8,870 bases of DNA from Gemmatimonadota bacterium (GCA_003220955.1 QHTW01000193.1:1677-10546), one strand, 5' to 3'. Shown: positions 1-6,722, counted from the first letter of the stretch. Numbers and translations: made by a program. Notes: generated by a model not told the origin, from the letters alone.

Positions 1-1
1 G

Positions 2-820
2 GTCGCCCTCGTCGCCTTCACCACCCCAACCGACCCTCGCGTTCCACCCTCGCTGCTCGCCGGCCTCTCCTGGCGCAACATCGGCCCGTTCCGCGCGGGG
101 CGCGTGTCCGCCGTTTCGGGCGCCATCGGGCAGCCAGGCGTGTTCTACGCCGGCTTCCCCCTGGGCGGCGTCTGGAAAACGACGAGCGCGGGCGAGACCT
201 GGTACCCGGTCTTCGATTCGGTGAAAGAAGTCTCGTCCGTCGGCGCCATCGCCGTGGCACCCTCCAACCCCGACGTCATCTACGTCGGCATGGGCGACCT
301 GATTGCGGGCGGCGGCATCAACGAAGGCAACGGCGTCTACAAGTCCACCGACGCCGGACGCACCTGGCAACATGTCGGACTCGACCTTACGAAACAGATC
401 CCGTCCATCCTGGTGGACCCCAAGAACCCCGACATCGTGCTGCTCGCCGCGCAGGGCGACGTGCACAAGAAGAGCGACACCCGCGGCGTCTATCGCTCCA
501 CTAACGGCGGCCAAACCTGGACCAAGACGCTCTACCTGGATGACTCGACCGGCGCGCAAAAGATCGCCTCGGCCGATGACCACCCCGAAGTCATGCTCGC
601 GACGACCGTCCGCCATTGGACTATGCTCGCCACGGGTCTGCCGCGCTTCGGAGCCCCGGGCATCGCAGGCGGGGGCGGCGCGGGCGCGCAGAACGCTCCC
701 ACACAGACGCACCTCTTCAAGTCGACGGACGAGGGATCACGGGCGGCGGTCTGCCGCGACTCGCCGGCCGCACGTCAGTCGCGATCGCGAACAACACGAA
801 CGCGCAGCGGATGTTCCTGA
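2..820 (+). CDS. N-terminal fragment of the sortilin-like propeller protein
   Basis: This frame is open from the window edge and would run to a stop at 818-820. Only the part up to about 735 resembles the family. Three complete Asp-boxes are visible: SAGETW near 185, STDAGRTW near 345 and STNGGQTW near 497. A fourth, STDEG at 722-736, stops before its Thr-Trp. After it the residues turn Arg/Ser-rich and lose similarity, which is the signature of an out-of-frame tail. An internal GTG at 104 should not be taken as the start, because family-like sequence (WRNIGPFRAGR) precedes it. The mature protein would lie in the periplasm or outside the cell. Confidence 0.7.
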   Translation, partial: VALVAFTTPTDPRVPPSLLAGLSWRNIGPFRAGRVSAVSGAIGQPGVFYAGFPLGGVWKTTSAGETWYPVFDSVKEVSSVGAIAVAPSNPDVIYVGMGDLIAGGGINEGNGVYKSTDAGRTWQHVGLDLTKQIPSILVDPKNPDIVLLAAQGDVHKKSDTRGVYRSTNGGQTWTKTLYLDDSTGAQKIASADDHPEVMLATTVRHWTMLATGLPRFGAPGIAGGGGAGAQNAPTQTHLFKSTDEGSRAAVCRDSPAARQSRSRTTRTRSGCS

Positions 821-1430
821 TCCAGAACTCCGGCCTGTATCGCTCCGACGACGGCGGCGGCACGTGGCGGCAGATGGACTCGACCGACACGCGCATCCGG
901 AATGGGCAGGGCGGCTACAATTGCGGCGTCTACGTGGACCCCAAGAACCCCGACATCGTCTACACCGTCAACACCGCGAGTTATAAATCCACGGACGGCG
1001 GCAACACGTTCACCGGCTTCAAGGGCGCGCCCGGCGGCGACGATCCGCAGCAATTGTGGATCGATCCCACCAACGGCCAGCGCATGTTGTTCGGCTACGA
1101 TCAGGGTGCCATCGTCACGCTGGACGGCGGACAGACGTGGTCGTCGTGGTACAACCAATCGACGGAGCAGGTCTATCACATCGCGGTCGACAACTCCTGG
1201 CCACCCTTCGTTTACGCGTCGCAACAGGACGCGGGCGCAATTCGCACTCGGCTGCGCGGCAACCAGGGCGCCATCACGCCGCTCGACTGGAACCCCGTGC
1301 CGGGCTGGGAATGGGGCAGCGAAGCGCCTGATCCGCTGAACCCGAACATCGTATACGCGAGCGGGATCGGCGTCTTCAAGATCAGCTACCCAAGCGAGCA
1401 GTGGATCGATGTCAGCCCGCAGCTCGATCT
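736..1430 (+). CDS. Middle fragment of the sortilin-like propeller protein, frame +1
   Basis: Family-like sequence resumes at ATC 736 (ITGGGLPRLAGRTSVAIAN) in a different frame and continues to about DVSPQLD at 1428. It carries Asp-boxes SDDGGGTW near 844, STDGGNTF near 988 and LDGGQTW near 1120. The frame stays open upstream to an ATG at 616 and downstream to a stop at 1819-1821, but residues outside 736-1430 are Arg/Ala-rich and are shadows of the neighbouring frames. It has no ribosome-binding site or start of its own and would not be translated separately. It is a displaced exon-like piece of the same protein. Confidence 0.65.
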
Positions 1431-3052
1431 CGCAGCCGATCGCGTTCGCGCCGTGGAATCCGCGCGAGCTCGTCGCGGCCTTTCAGTTCGTGATGACGTC
1501 GATCGACGGCGGCGCGCACTGGGTAAAGATCTCGCCCGACCTGGGCTATCCCAAAGACACCGTGCCCACGCCGGACAGCCTGCGCGGCAAGCCCGGGCTG
1601 CTCGTGGGCGGCACGATTCAGTCGATGGCGCTGTCGCCCGTGAAGCGCGGGGAGATCTGGGTTGGCACCAACACCAGCCTCATCAAGCTGACGCAGGACG
1701 AGGGCAAGACCTGGCAGGATGTGAGCATCCCGAACCAGCCGGGCGACGTGCTGGCGATCGAAGCGTCGCACTTCGACGCGGGCGAGGCGTACGTCGTCTT
1801 CTCCTGGCACGCGAGCGGTGACTTTACGCCCTACGTCTATCGCACGCGCGATTACGGCAAGACGTGGACGCTGATCACGAACGGCTTCGCGACGGGACAG
1901 CCGAGTGGCTCGTTCGCGCGGGTGGTGCGAGAGGATCCGAAGACGCGCGGGCTGTTGTTCGCCGGCACCGAGAGCGGCATGTACGTCTCGTTCGACGACG
2001 GCGACCACTGGCAGCCGCTGCAGCTCAATCTTCCCAACACGTCGTGCCGCGATGTGGTGATTCACGGCAACGACCTCGTGCTGGGGACCTATGGCCGCGG
2101 GATCTGGGTGTTGGACGACATCTCCGCGCTGAGGCAAATACAGGGCGGCAGGGGCGGCAATGGCGGCACGACTCTCTTCGCGCCCGGGGAGGCGGTGCGT
2201 GTGCGCCGCAATGTCGGCAACGACACGCCGTTTCCGCCGGAGGTGCCGCACGCGCTGAATCCGCCGGACGGCGCGATCATTTATTACTCACTGGCGACGA
2301 AACCCGCGGAAGCGATCACGCTCGACGTGCTCGACGCCGCGGGAACAGTCGTGCGACACATGACGAGTGGTCCCGTCGAACCGGTAAAGGAAGCCGCGCG
2401 GCCACCTGAGCCGAATTTCTGGATCGCGCCGCCTTTCCAGCTGCCGGCCGTGGCTGGTGGCAACCGGACGAACTGGGATCTGCGGGCCGACGCGCCGCCC
2501 GCGTTCACGCACACGTTCGAGATCAACGCCAACCCCGGACTCACGTTGCCCTCGCCTATGGGGCCGCTGGTGCCGCCGGGCGCGTACACACTGCGGCTCA
2601 CGGTCGACGGCAAGACCTATAGCCAGCCCATCACGGTGGTGAACGATCCGCGCTCACCAGCCACGGCGGCCGACGTGCGGGCGCAGTACGCGCTCGAGAC
2701 CCGCGTCGTGGCCGCGATGCAGGCGGCGTGGGAAGGCTATCAGCGCGTGGCGGCCACGCAGCCGCTCGATTCCACACTGGTGGCGGTTGGCGGTGATCCC
2801 GCCGGTGGACGCGGCTTCGGCGGTTTCCGGCCCGGCGGGCCTCCACCGCCAACGTTCGTGGGGGTCAACGGGACGCTCGGCCGCCAACTGAACGCGCTCG
2901 AGACGGGTGACCTCGCTCCCACCCCGGCGATGCAGGCGGCGTATGCCGTGGCGTGCAAAGATCTGGCGAAGGCCGTCACGACGTTCAACGCGGTGGTGGC
3001 GCAGCATCAGCTCACGCAGGCACCACTCGCGGCGCCGCGCTGCGGAGGCTGA
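1409..3052 (+). CDS. C-terminal fragment of the sortilin-like propeller protein
   Basis: This is the longest uninterrupted part (547 codons from an ATG at 1409, which is probably not a true start). Family-like sequence begins at SQPIAFAPWNPREL near 1430. Asp-boxes SIDGGAHW, TQDEGKTW, TRDYGKTW and SFDDGDHW lie between 1499 and 2011. GTYGRGIWVLDD near 2090 ends the propeller. A beta-sandwich follows (ITLDVLDAAG near 2320, NRTNWDLRADAPP near 2465, VPPGAYTLRLTVDGKTY near 2570), resembling FlgD-like or secretion-associated C-terminal domains. The tail is helical and interrupted by a Gly/Pro-rich stretch near 2785-2855. The TGA is at 3050-3052. The kinase gene follows after 46 bases with no convincing terminator, so shared transcription is possible. 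Confidence 0.75.
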   Translation: MSARSSISQPIAFAPWNPRELVAAFQFVMTSIDGGAHWVKISPDLGYPKDTVPTPDSLRGKPGLLVGGTIQSMALSPVKRGEIWVGTNTSLIKLTQDEGKTWQDVSIPNQPGDVLAIEASHFDAGEAYVVFSWHASGDFTPYVYRTRDYGKTWTLITNGFATGQPSGSFARVVREDPKTRGLLFAGTESGMYVSFDDGDHWQPLQLNLPNTSCRDVVIHGNDLVLGTYGRGIWVLDDISALRQIQGGRGGNGGTTLFAPGEAVRVRRNVGNDTPFPPEVPHALNPPDGAIIYYSLATKPAEAITLDVLDAAGTVVRHMTSGPVEPVKEAARPPEPNFWIAPPFQLPAVAGGNRTNWDLRADAPPAFTHTFEINANPGLTLPSPMGPLVPPGAYTLRLTVDGKTYSQPITVVNDPRSPATAADVRAQYALETRVVAAMQAAWEGYQRVAATQPLDSTLVAVGGDPAGGRGFGGFRPGGPPPPTFVGVNGTLGRQLNALETGDLAPTPAMQAAYAVACKDLAKAVTTFNAVVAQHQLTQAPLAAPRCGG

Positions 3053-3098
3053 AGCCGTTCGAAACGCAGCGAGGCTCGGTTCGTAGGACGAGTCAACC

Positions 3099-4637
3099 AT
3101 GACCGCGCCGATCAGCGCCGAATTTCTCGCTCTCCAGGAGCTGCTCGCCGGCCGCTATTCGATCGAGCGGGAGCTCGGGCGAGGCGGTATGGGGATCGTG
3201 TTGCTCGCCCGGGACGTGGCGCTCGACCGCCCCGTCGCGATCAAGCTACTACCGCCGCACCTCGCGTCGCGCCCCGACGAGCGGGAGCGCTTCCTACAAG
3301 AGGCGCGGACCGCCGCGGGACTCGCGCATCCGAATATCGTGCCGATTCACCTGGTCGAGGCACACGGGGATCTCGTGTTCTTCGTGATGGGTTTCGTGGA
3401 CGGCGAGACGCTGCGCGAACGCGTCGAGCGGGGCGGCCCGCTCCCGCCTCGCCTGGCGATGAAACTGCTGCAGGAAGTGGCGTGGGCGCTGGGCGCCGCG
3501 CATCAGCGCGGCGTGATTCACCGCGACGTGAAGCCCGACAACATCATGATCGAGCGCGCGACCGAACGCGCGGTCGTCACCGACTTCGGGATCGCGCTCG
3601 GCAGCCAGTCGGTCGCAAGCGACGGCTCGGTGACCGGGACCGCGCGCTACATGAGTCCCGAGCAGGCGTGCGGCGAGCCGGTCGACGCGCGCAGCGACCT
3701 GTACTCGCTGGGCGCCACGTTCTTCTACGCTCTCACCGGCCGGGCACCATTCGAGGCCGCAAACGCGCCCGCGATTCTCACGAAACACGTCTACGAAATC
3801 GCTCCCCTAGTCCAGACACTCCGGCCCGAAGTGCCCGCCAAACTTGGCAGCGTGGTCGACCGGCTGCTCCGCAAGGCGCCGGCCGAGCGCTTTCAGACGG
3901 CGGACGATCTCGCGCGGGTCGCGGGCGAGCTCGTGGGCCGAGACTTTCGCGCCCCGCCGCTGCTGCGAGCCTTCGTGCGCAACGCGCAAGTCTCCACCCT
4001 GGTCTTGTTGGCGTCGGTGCTCGCTGGGAAAGGGACGGGGATCATCGGCGCGATCCTCCTCTTCCAACTGGTCGTCGTGGCGCGCCGACTCCTGAAGGAT
4101 GGCTACACGTTCGGCGACATCCGGGCGGCCCTGCTTGCCGAACGGCAGGTGCAGCAGGAGGAAGACGAAGCCATCAAACGGCGCCGCTGGTTCCTGCGGC
4201 TGGACTCGTTGTGGTACCGGATCTGGGCCGGAAGAGCCGGACGCTCGTTCTTCTGGCTCGCTGGGTGGGGCCTCAAGGCGACTGCACGCCCGGCCCTCCC
4301 CTCAGTCGAGCGGACCGAGCTTGTGCTGGGACGCTCGGCGCTCGCCGCTTATAACGCGCTGCCGGAACAGGAGCGGCGCCAGGCGCGAGATCTTCCAAAC
4401 GTGGTCGAGCGACTGGAAACGGGGACCGAGGCACTCCGGGCGCGAGGCGACACGGGTAAGTCGCTCACCGAAGCCGTGGCCGCGCTCGAACACCTGCGCC
4501 TTGCTCTCGTGAAGCGCCAGTCCGGCGTGGGGGTGCCGTCCGATCTCACGCTCGTGCTCGAGCGCGCCCGAGCTATCGGGGAACACGTGGACCGCCGGCT
4601 TGCGGCGGTGGCTGAGGTGCAGGCGCTCCTCGAGTAG
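3099..4637 (+). CDS. Membrane-anchored Hanks-type Ser/Thr protein kinase
   Basis: This 512-residue protein has a complete N-terminal kinase domain (about residues 20-280). The glycine-rich loop is GRGGMG at 27-32, the ATP-binding lysine is K49 in VAIKLL, and the probable alpha-C glutamate is E68. The catalytic loop HRDVKPDN is at 141-148 (D143), DFG is at 162-164, and the activation segment ends in SPE at 186-188. All catalytic residues are present, so it should be active. Residues 297-311 and 314-329 are hydrophobic, separated by GKGTG, and probably form a membrane hairpin leaving both ends cytoplasmic. The tail (330-512) has a charged segment, a Trp-rich patch (373-391) and Ala/Glu/Arg-rich helices likely to form a coiled coil. 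There is no PASTA or TPR sensor. ATG 3099 is preceded by AGGACGAG at 3085-3092. The arrangement is typical of Gemmatimonadota kinases. Its substrate is unknown; the adjacent response regulator is a candidate by position only. Confidence 0.93.
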   Translation: MTAPISAEFLALQELLAGRYSIERELGRGGMGIVLLARDVALDRPVAIKLLPPHLASRPDERERFLQEARTAAGLAHPNIVPIHLVEAHGDLVFFVMGFVDGETLRERVERGGPLPPRLAMKLLQEVAWALGAAHQRGVIHRDVKPDNIMIERATERAVVTDFGIALGSQSVASDGSVTGTARYMSPEQACGEPVDARSDLYSLGATFFYALTGRAPFEAANAPAILTKHVYEIAPLVQTLRPEVPAKLGSVVDRLLRKAPAERFQTADDLARVAGELVGRDFRAPPLLRAFVRNAQVSTLVLLASVLAGKGTGIIGAILLFQLVVVARRLLKDGYTFGDIRAALLAERQVQQEEDEAIKRRRWFLRLDSLWYRIWAGRAGRSFFWLAGWGLKATARPALPSVERTELVLGRSALAAYNALPEQERRQARDLPNVVERLETGTEALRARGDTGKSLTEAVAALEHLRLALVKRQSGVGVPSDLTLVLERARAIGEHVDRRLAAVAEVQALLE

Positions 4638-4638
4638 A

Positions 4639-4660
4639 GTGACAAGAGTCACGAGCGCTC
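4639..4660. promoter_or_regulatory. Two abutting small palindromes after the kinase gene
   Basis: GTGAC-AAGA-GTCAC (4639-4652) lies two bases after the kinase stop codon and is directly followed by the self-complementary GAGCGCTC (4653-4660). There is no T-tract, so an intrinsic terminator is unlikely. The pair could be an operator for the downstream regulator gene, but short palindromes arise easily by chance in GC-rich DNA. Confidence 0.2.
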
Positions 4661-4682
4661 AGGCCAGACGTTCCCCTCAACC

Positions 4683-4712
4683 TTGCGGCCATAGACTGAT
4701 GTCTCGTATCCT
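4683..4712 (+). promoter_or_regulatory. Possible sigma-70-type promoter for the response regulator gene
   Basis: TTGCGG (4683-4688) and TATCCT (4707-4712) are separated by 18 bases, and the start codon lies 43 bases downstream. Both boxes match the consensus only in part. The intergenic gap of 118 bases leaves room for a separate promoter, but co-transcription with the kinase is equally possible. Confidence 0.25.
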
Positions 4713-4747
4713 GAGATAACTTCACCGCAGCACAGGCGCCCGGATAC

Positions 4748-4753
4748 GGAGGA
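4748..4753 (+). promoter_or_regulatory. Ribosome-binding site GGAGGA for the GTG start at 4756
   Basis: GGAGGA sits unusually close (two to three bases) to the GTG at 4756. An in-frame TAA at 4717-4719 excludes longer versions, and no ATG or GTG follows before the conserved receiver core. GTG 4756 is therefore the likely start despite the short spacing. Confidence 0.55.
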
Positions 4754-4755
4754 CC

Positions 4756-5433
4756 GTGAGACGAACTCTCCGGCCGAAGGCGCCCAAGCCGATCCATATT
4801 CTACTCGCTGACGACCATTGGGCGGTTCGCGCCGGTTTGCATGCGTTGCTCGATCGCCAAGCCAACCTCCGCGTCGTGGGTGAGGCGGCTACTGGAGAAG
4901 AAGCGCTCAAGCAAGCCCGAGCCCTGAAACCGGACGTCGTGTTGATGGACCTCGTCATGCCGGGCATGGGCGGGCTCGAAGCCATGCGCCGCATCGCCGC
5001 CCTCCATGCCGGCACGAAGATTCTCGTGCTCAGCGCTTACCTCCAGGAGGACAGGCTGCTCGACGTGCTCGCGGCGGGCGCCAGCGGCTTCGTGAGCAAA
5101 GGAAGCCCGGTGGAGAACCTCACGCGGGCGATCCGCAGCGTCGCGCAGAATGAGGTCTTCCTCGACCCGAGTGCGGCGAGAGTGTTGGTCGAGCACGAGA
5201 AACAGCCGCGTGCGAAAGGGAAAGGCGCCCTGAACCGGCTCAGCATGCGGGAGCGCGAAGTCCTCAAGCTCACCGCAGAGGGGCACAGCTCGAGCGAAAT
5301 CGGCGCGCTGTTGCATCTCAGCTCGAAGACCGTGGACACCTACCGCGCCCGCATCATGAGCAAGCTGGGCCTGACGCACCGCTCGGAGCTCGTCCGCTTC
5401 GCGCTGCGATCGGGCGTCCTTAAGATCGAGTAG
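4756..5433 (+). CDS. NarL/FixJ-family response regulator (receiver plus LuxR-type helix-turn-helix)
   Basis: This 225-residue protein has the standard two-domain form. The receiver domain (about 12-130) has the acidic pair D19/D20 in LLADDH, the phospho-acceptor D65 in VVLMDLVMPG, the switch residue S93 in VLSAY and the conserved K115 in FVSKG. The output domain (about 160-222) starts with LSMREREVLKLTAEG and contains the recognition helix segment SSKTVDTYRARIMSKLGL, as in LuxR/NarL regulators that bind DNA as phosphorylated dimers. No histidine kinase is encoded in the window, so its partner is unknown. It follows the Ser/Thr kinase gene by 118 bases and precedes the lipoprotein gene by 131, all on the same strand. 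Regulation of the lipoprotein gene, or phosphorylation by the neighbouring kinase, is a positional inference. The start is GTG, discussed with its ribosome-binding site. Confidence 0.95.
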   Translation: MRRTLRPKAPKPIHILLADDHWAVRAGLHALLDRQANLRVVGEAATGEEALKQARALKPDVVLMDLVMPGMGGLEAMRRIAALHAGTKILVLSAYLQEDRLLDVLAAGASGFVSKGSPVENLTRAIRSVAQNEVFLDPSAARVLVEHEKQPRAKGKGALNRLSMREREVLKLTAEGHSSSEIGALLHLSSKTVDTYRARIMSKLGLTHRSELVRFALRSGVLKIE

Positions 5434-5439
5434 TTCTTC

Positions 5440-5453
5440 CCGACGCACGTCGG
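5440..5453 (+). terminator. Weak hairpin after the response regulator gene
   Basis: CCGACG-CA-CGTCGG begins six bases after the TAG stop. The stem is perfect, and the sequence after it is CGGGTTGTTCC, with only a few Ts and no real U-tract. It may be a poor or factor-assisted terminator, or a chance palindrome. Confidence 0.25.
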
Positions 5454-5553
5454 CGGGTTGTTCCCCACAGGCGACCGCGAATTTTCCCGACAGACAACAG
5501 ACCTCCTGCTCGCTACGCTGCCAGTATCGATGCGCGCCCTGGAGACATAACGA

Positions 5554-5560
5554 GGGAGGA
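5554..5560 (+). promoter_or_regulatory. Strong ribosome-binding site GGGAGGA for the lipoprotein gene
   Basis: GGGAGGA lies four bases before ATG 5565 and is the best Shine-Dalgarno match on the plus strand of this window. It fixes the start, and the resulting N-terminus is a good lipoprotein signal. I could not pick a convincing promoter in the 131-base gap upstream. Confidence 0.7.
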
Positions 5561-5564
5561 TACC

Positions 5565-6635
5565 ATGAAGCGCATACTTTTCTTGACACTCGCAGCGGCA
5601 TTCTTCACAAGCTGCGAGCGGACTACCGGGCCGGCGGCGAAAGACGCGCCAGCCTTCGCGTCGACCGCTGCGACGACGACATTCAGCGGGGATGCGACCG
5701 TGCTCCGGGCCAGCGTGCTGGGCCTGGATCCGATCGTGGTGGGCGAGGCGGGCCCGCTGCCCGAAGCGGGAGGTGCCGAGGAATCGACACTGCTGTCGAT
5801 CAGCCGGGACGAGACCCTCGGCCTCCTCTCGGCTGAAGTCGGGCACGCCGCGGTGGTGGCTCAAGGCAACAGCAGCAGCGCGGAAGCGTCCGTTGCCAGT
5901 GCGACCCTAACTGTGGCGGGCAATACCATTCAGGCCGATCTGCTGCGGTCGCAGGCACAGGCGACTTGCGATGGCGCCGGACAAGCGAGCGCGAGCGGGA
6001 GCTCGGAGCTTGCCGGGCTGGTCATCAACGGCCAGGCGATCACGGTGACTGGTCAGCCCAATCAAACGGTGGACCTGCCGGGCTTGAGAGTCGTGATCAA
6101 TGAGCAGTCCGGGTCCGCGAGCGGCAATCGGTCGGATATCACCGTCAACGCGCTGCACGTGACGGCGTTCGACCCCCTCACCGGCCAGACGCTCGCCGAC
6201 GTTGTCATCTCGTCGGCGCACGCGGACATCAGCTGCGGCGCCTGCACCCCGCCCGTGGGCGACTTCGTGACCGGAGGCGGCTGGATCACCGGCACGCCGT
6301 CGGCAGCTCGCGCGAACTTCGCCGTCGCCGGGGGAATCAAGAATGGTGGGCTCTGGGGCCACTTGACCTACATCGACCACGGCCCCAACGGCATCAAGGT
6401 GAAGGGAACGGGCGTAACGTCGTACGTCGTCACGGGTCCCACCTCGCGTCGCATCAAGGGCCTGGCCGAGGTGGATGGCGTGGGCGGCATCGATTACACA
6501 GTAGACGTGAGCGACGCCGGCGAACCCGGGCGCGATGACACTTTCTCGATGACGTTGGCGAATGGGTACAGCGCGGCGGGCAAGCTCGCGGGTGGCAACA
6601 TCCAGTTGCACGCCAAGCCGGCGCCCTGTCCGTGA
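5565..6635 (+). CDS. Lipoprotein with choice-of-anchor-P and post-COAP-1 domains
   Basis: This 356-residue protein starts with a lipoprotein signal peptide (MKR, a hydrophobic core and FTSC with C17 as the likely lipidated cysteine; the lipobox is slightly atypical, with Phe rather than Leu at -3). A low-complexity Ala/Thr linker follows. Residues about 40-224 resemble the choice-of-anchor-P beta domain (ATVLRASVLGL, an SAEVGHAAV-type segment, and SSAHADISC at the end). Residues about 233-350 match the post-COAP-1 domain: DFVTGGGWITGTPS, FAVAGGIKNGGLWGHLTYIDH, and NGYSAAGKLAGGNIQLH near the C-terminus. Both domains are recurring surface or secreted modules whose biochemical role is not known. 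C135, C224, C227 and C355 could form disulphides. The protein is probably anchored in the outer or inner membrane facing the periplasm or exterior. It follows the regulator gene on the same strand and ends seven bases from the composite palindrome. Confidence 0.85.
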   Translation: MKRILFLTLAAAFFTSCERTTGPAAKDAPAFASTAATTTFSGDATVLRASVLGLDPIVVGEAGPLPEAGGAEESTLLSISRDETLGLLSAEVGHAAVVAQGNSSSAEASVASATLTVAGNTIQADLLRSQAQATCDGAGQASASGSSELAGLVINGQAITVTGQPNQTVDLPGLRVVINEQSGSASGNRSDITVNALHVTAFDPLTGQTLADVVISSAHADISCGACTPPVGDFVTGGGWITGTPSAARANFAVAGGIKNGGLWGHLTYIDHGPNGIKVKGTGVTSYVVTGPTSRRIKGLAEVDGVGGIDYTVDVSDAGEPGRDDTFSMTLANGYSAAGKLAGGNIQLHAKPAPCP

Positions 6636-6640
6636 TGTAA

Positions 6641-6722
6641 CCGTGTGCTGAAGCACCGGCTCGGCCAATACACGAGCCCTTAAGGGCTCGCGCCTTCGCC
6701 GAGCCGGCGCTTCAGCGCACGG
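6641..6722. repeat. 82-base composite coaxial palindrome (REP-like, probable bidirectional terminator)
   Basis: Arms 6641-6665 and 6698-6722 are inverted repeats of 25 bases, pairing everywhere except one G-T wobble (6646/6717) and one A-C mismatch (6655/6708). The centre is a perfect 18-base palindrome (6673-6690, CGAGCCCTTAAGGGCTCG) on the same axis, flanked by seven unpaired bases on each side. Each arm also holds its own small hairpin, GTGCT-GA-AGCAC (6645-6656) and GCGCT-TC-AGCGC (6707-6718). The two bases that mismatch in the long stem are partners in these small stems, so each is a compensatory change. The element lies between convergent genes and could end transcription from both sides, although there is no long T-tract. 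Its right half lies within the 3' end of the minus-strand gene. Confidence 0.85.

Larger units (their letters stand above)
2..3052 (+). pseudogene. Secreted sortilin/VPS10-like Asp-box (BNR) beta-propeller protein, 5'-partial, two frameshifts
   Basis: This is one gene read in three frame segments: frame 2 to about 735, frame 1 from 736 to about 1428, and frame 2 again to the TGA at 3050-3052. The first codon in view is already inside the ORF. The segment around 59-110 (LSWRNIGPFRAGRVS) is the usual start of the mature domain, so only the signal peptide and the true start lie outside. About eleven Asp-box motifs (S/T-x-D-x-G-x-T-W) are spread through 180-2011, as expected of one or two large propellers of the sortilin/glycosidase-like fold. 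GTYGRGIWVLDD near 2090 closes the propeller. A beta-sandwich and a helical tail follow. Such proteins are common exported proteins in Acidobacteriota and Gemmatimonadota. No catalytic role is established and none is assumed here. Neither break has a slippery heptamer, and each seems to have lost part of a conserved motif. The gene is therefore either a pseudogene or mis-assembled. Confidence 0.85.

Noticed and set aside
720..1430. Programmed ribosomal frameshifting in the propeller gene
   Set aside because: There is no slippery heptamer at either break, and family motifs are cut with residues missing, which recoding would not explain.
1412..2251. 279-codon open frame on the minus strand
   Set aside because: It lies fully antisense to the family-like propeller sequence, is rich in Arg/Ala/His as expected from GC-rich shadow frames, and has no recognisable motif.
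3046..3055. GGCTGAAGCC around the propeller gene stop as another copy of the REP-like module
   Set aside because: The small hairpin matches the core, but the GCTCGSC part expected four bases further on is absent, so chance is likely.
3056..3066. CGTT-CGA-AACG hairpin after the propeller gene as a terminator
   Set aside because: The stem has only four pairs and no T-tract follows.
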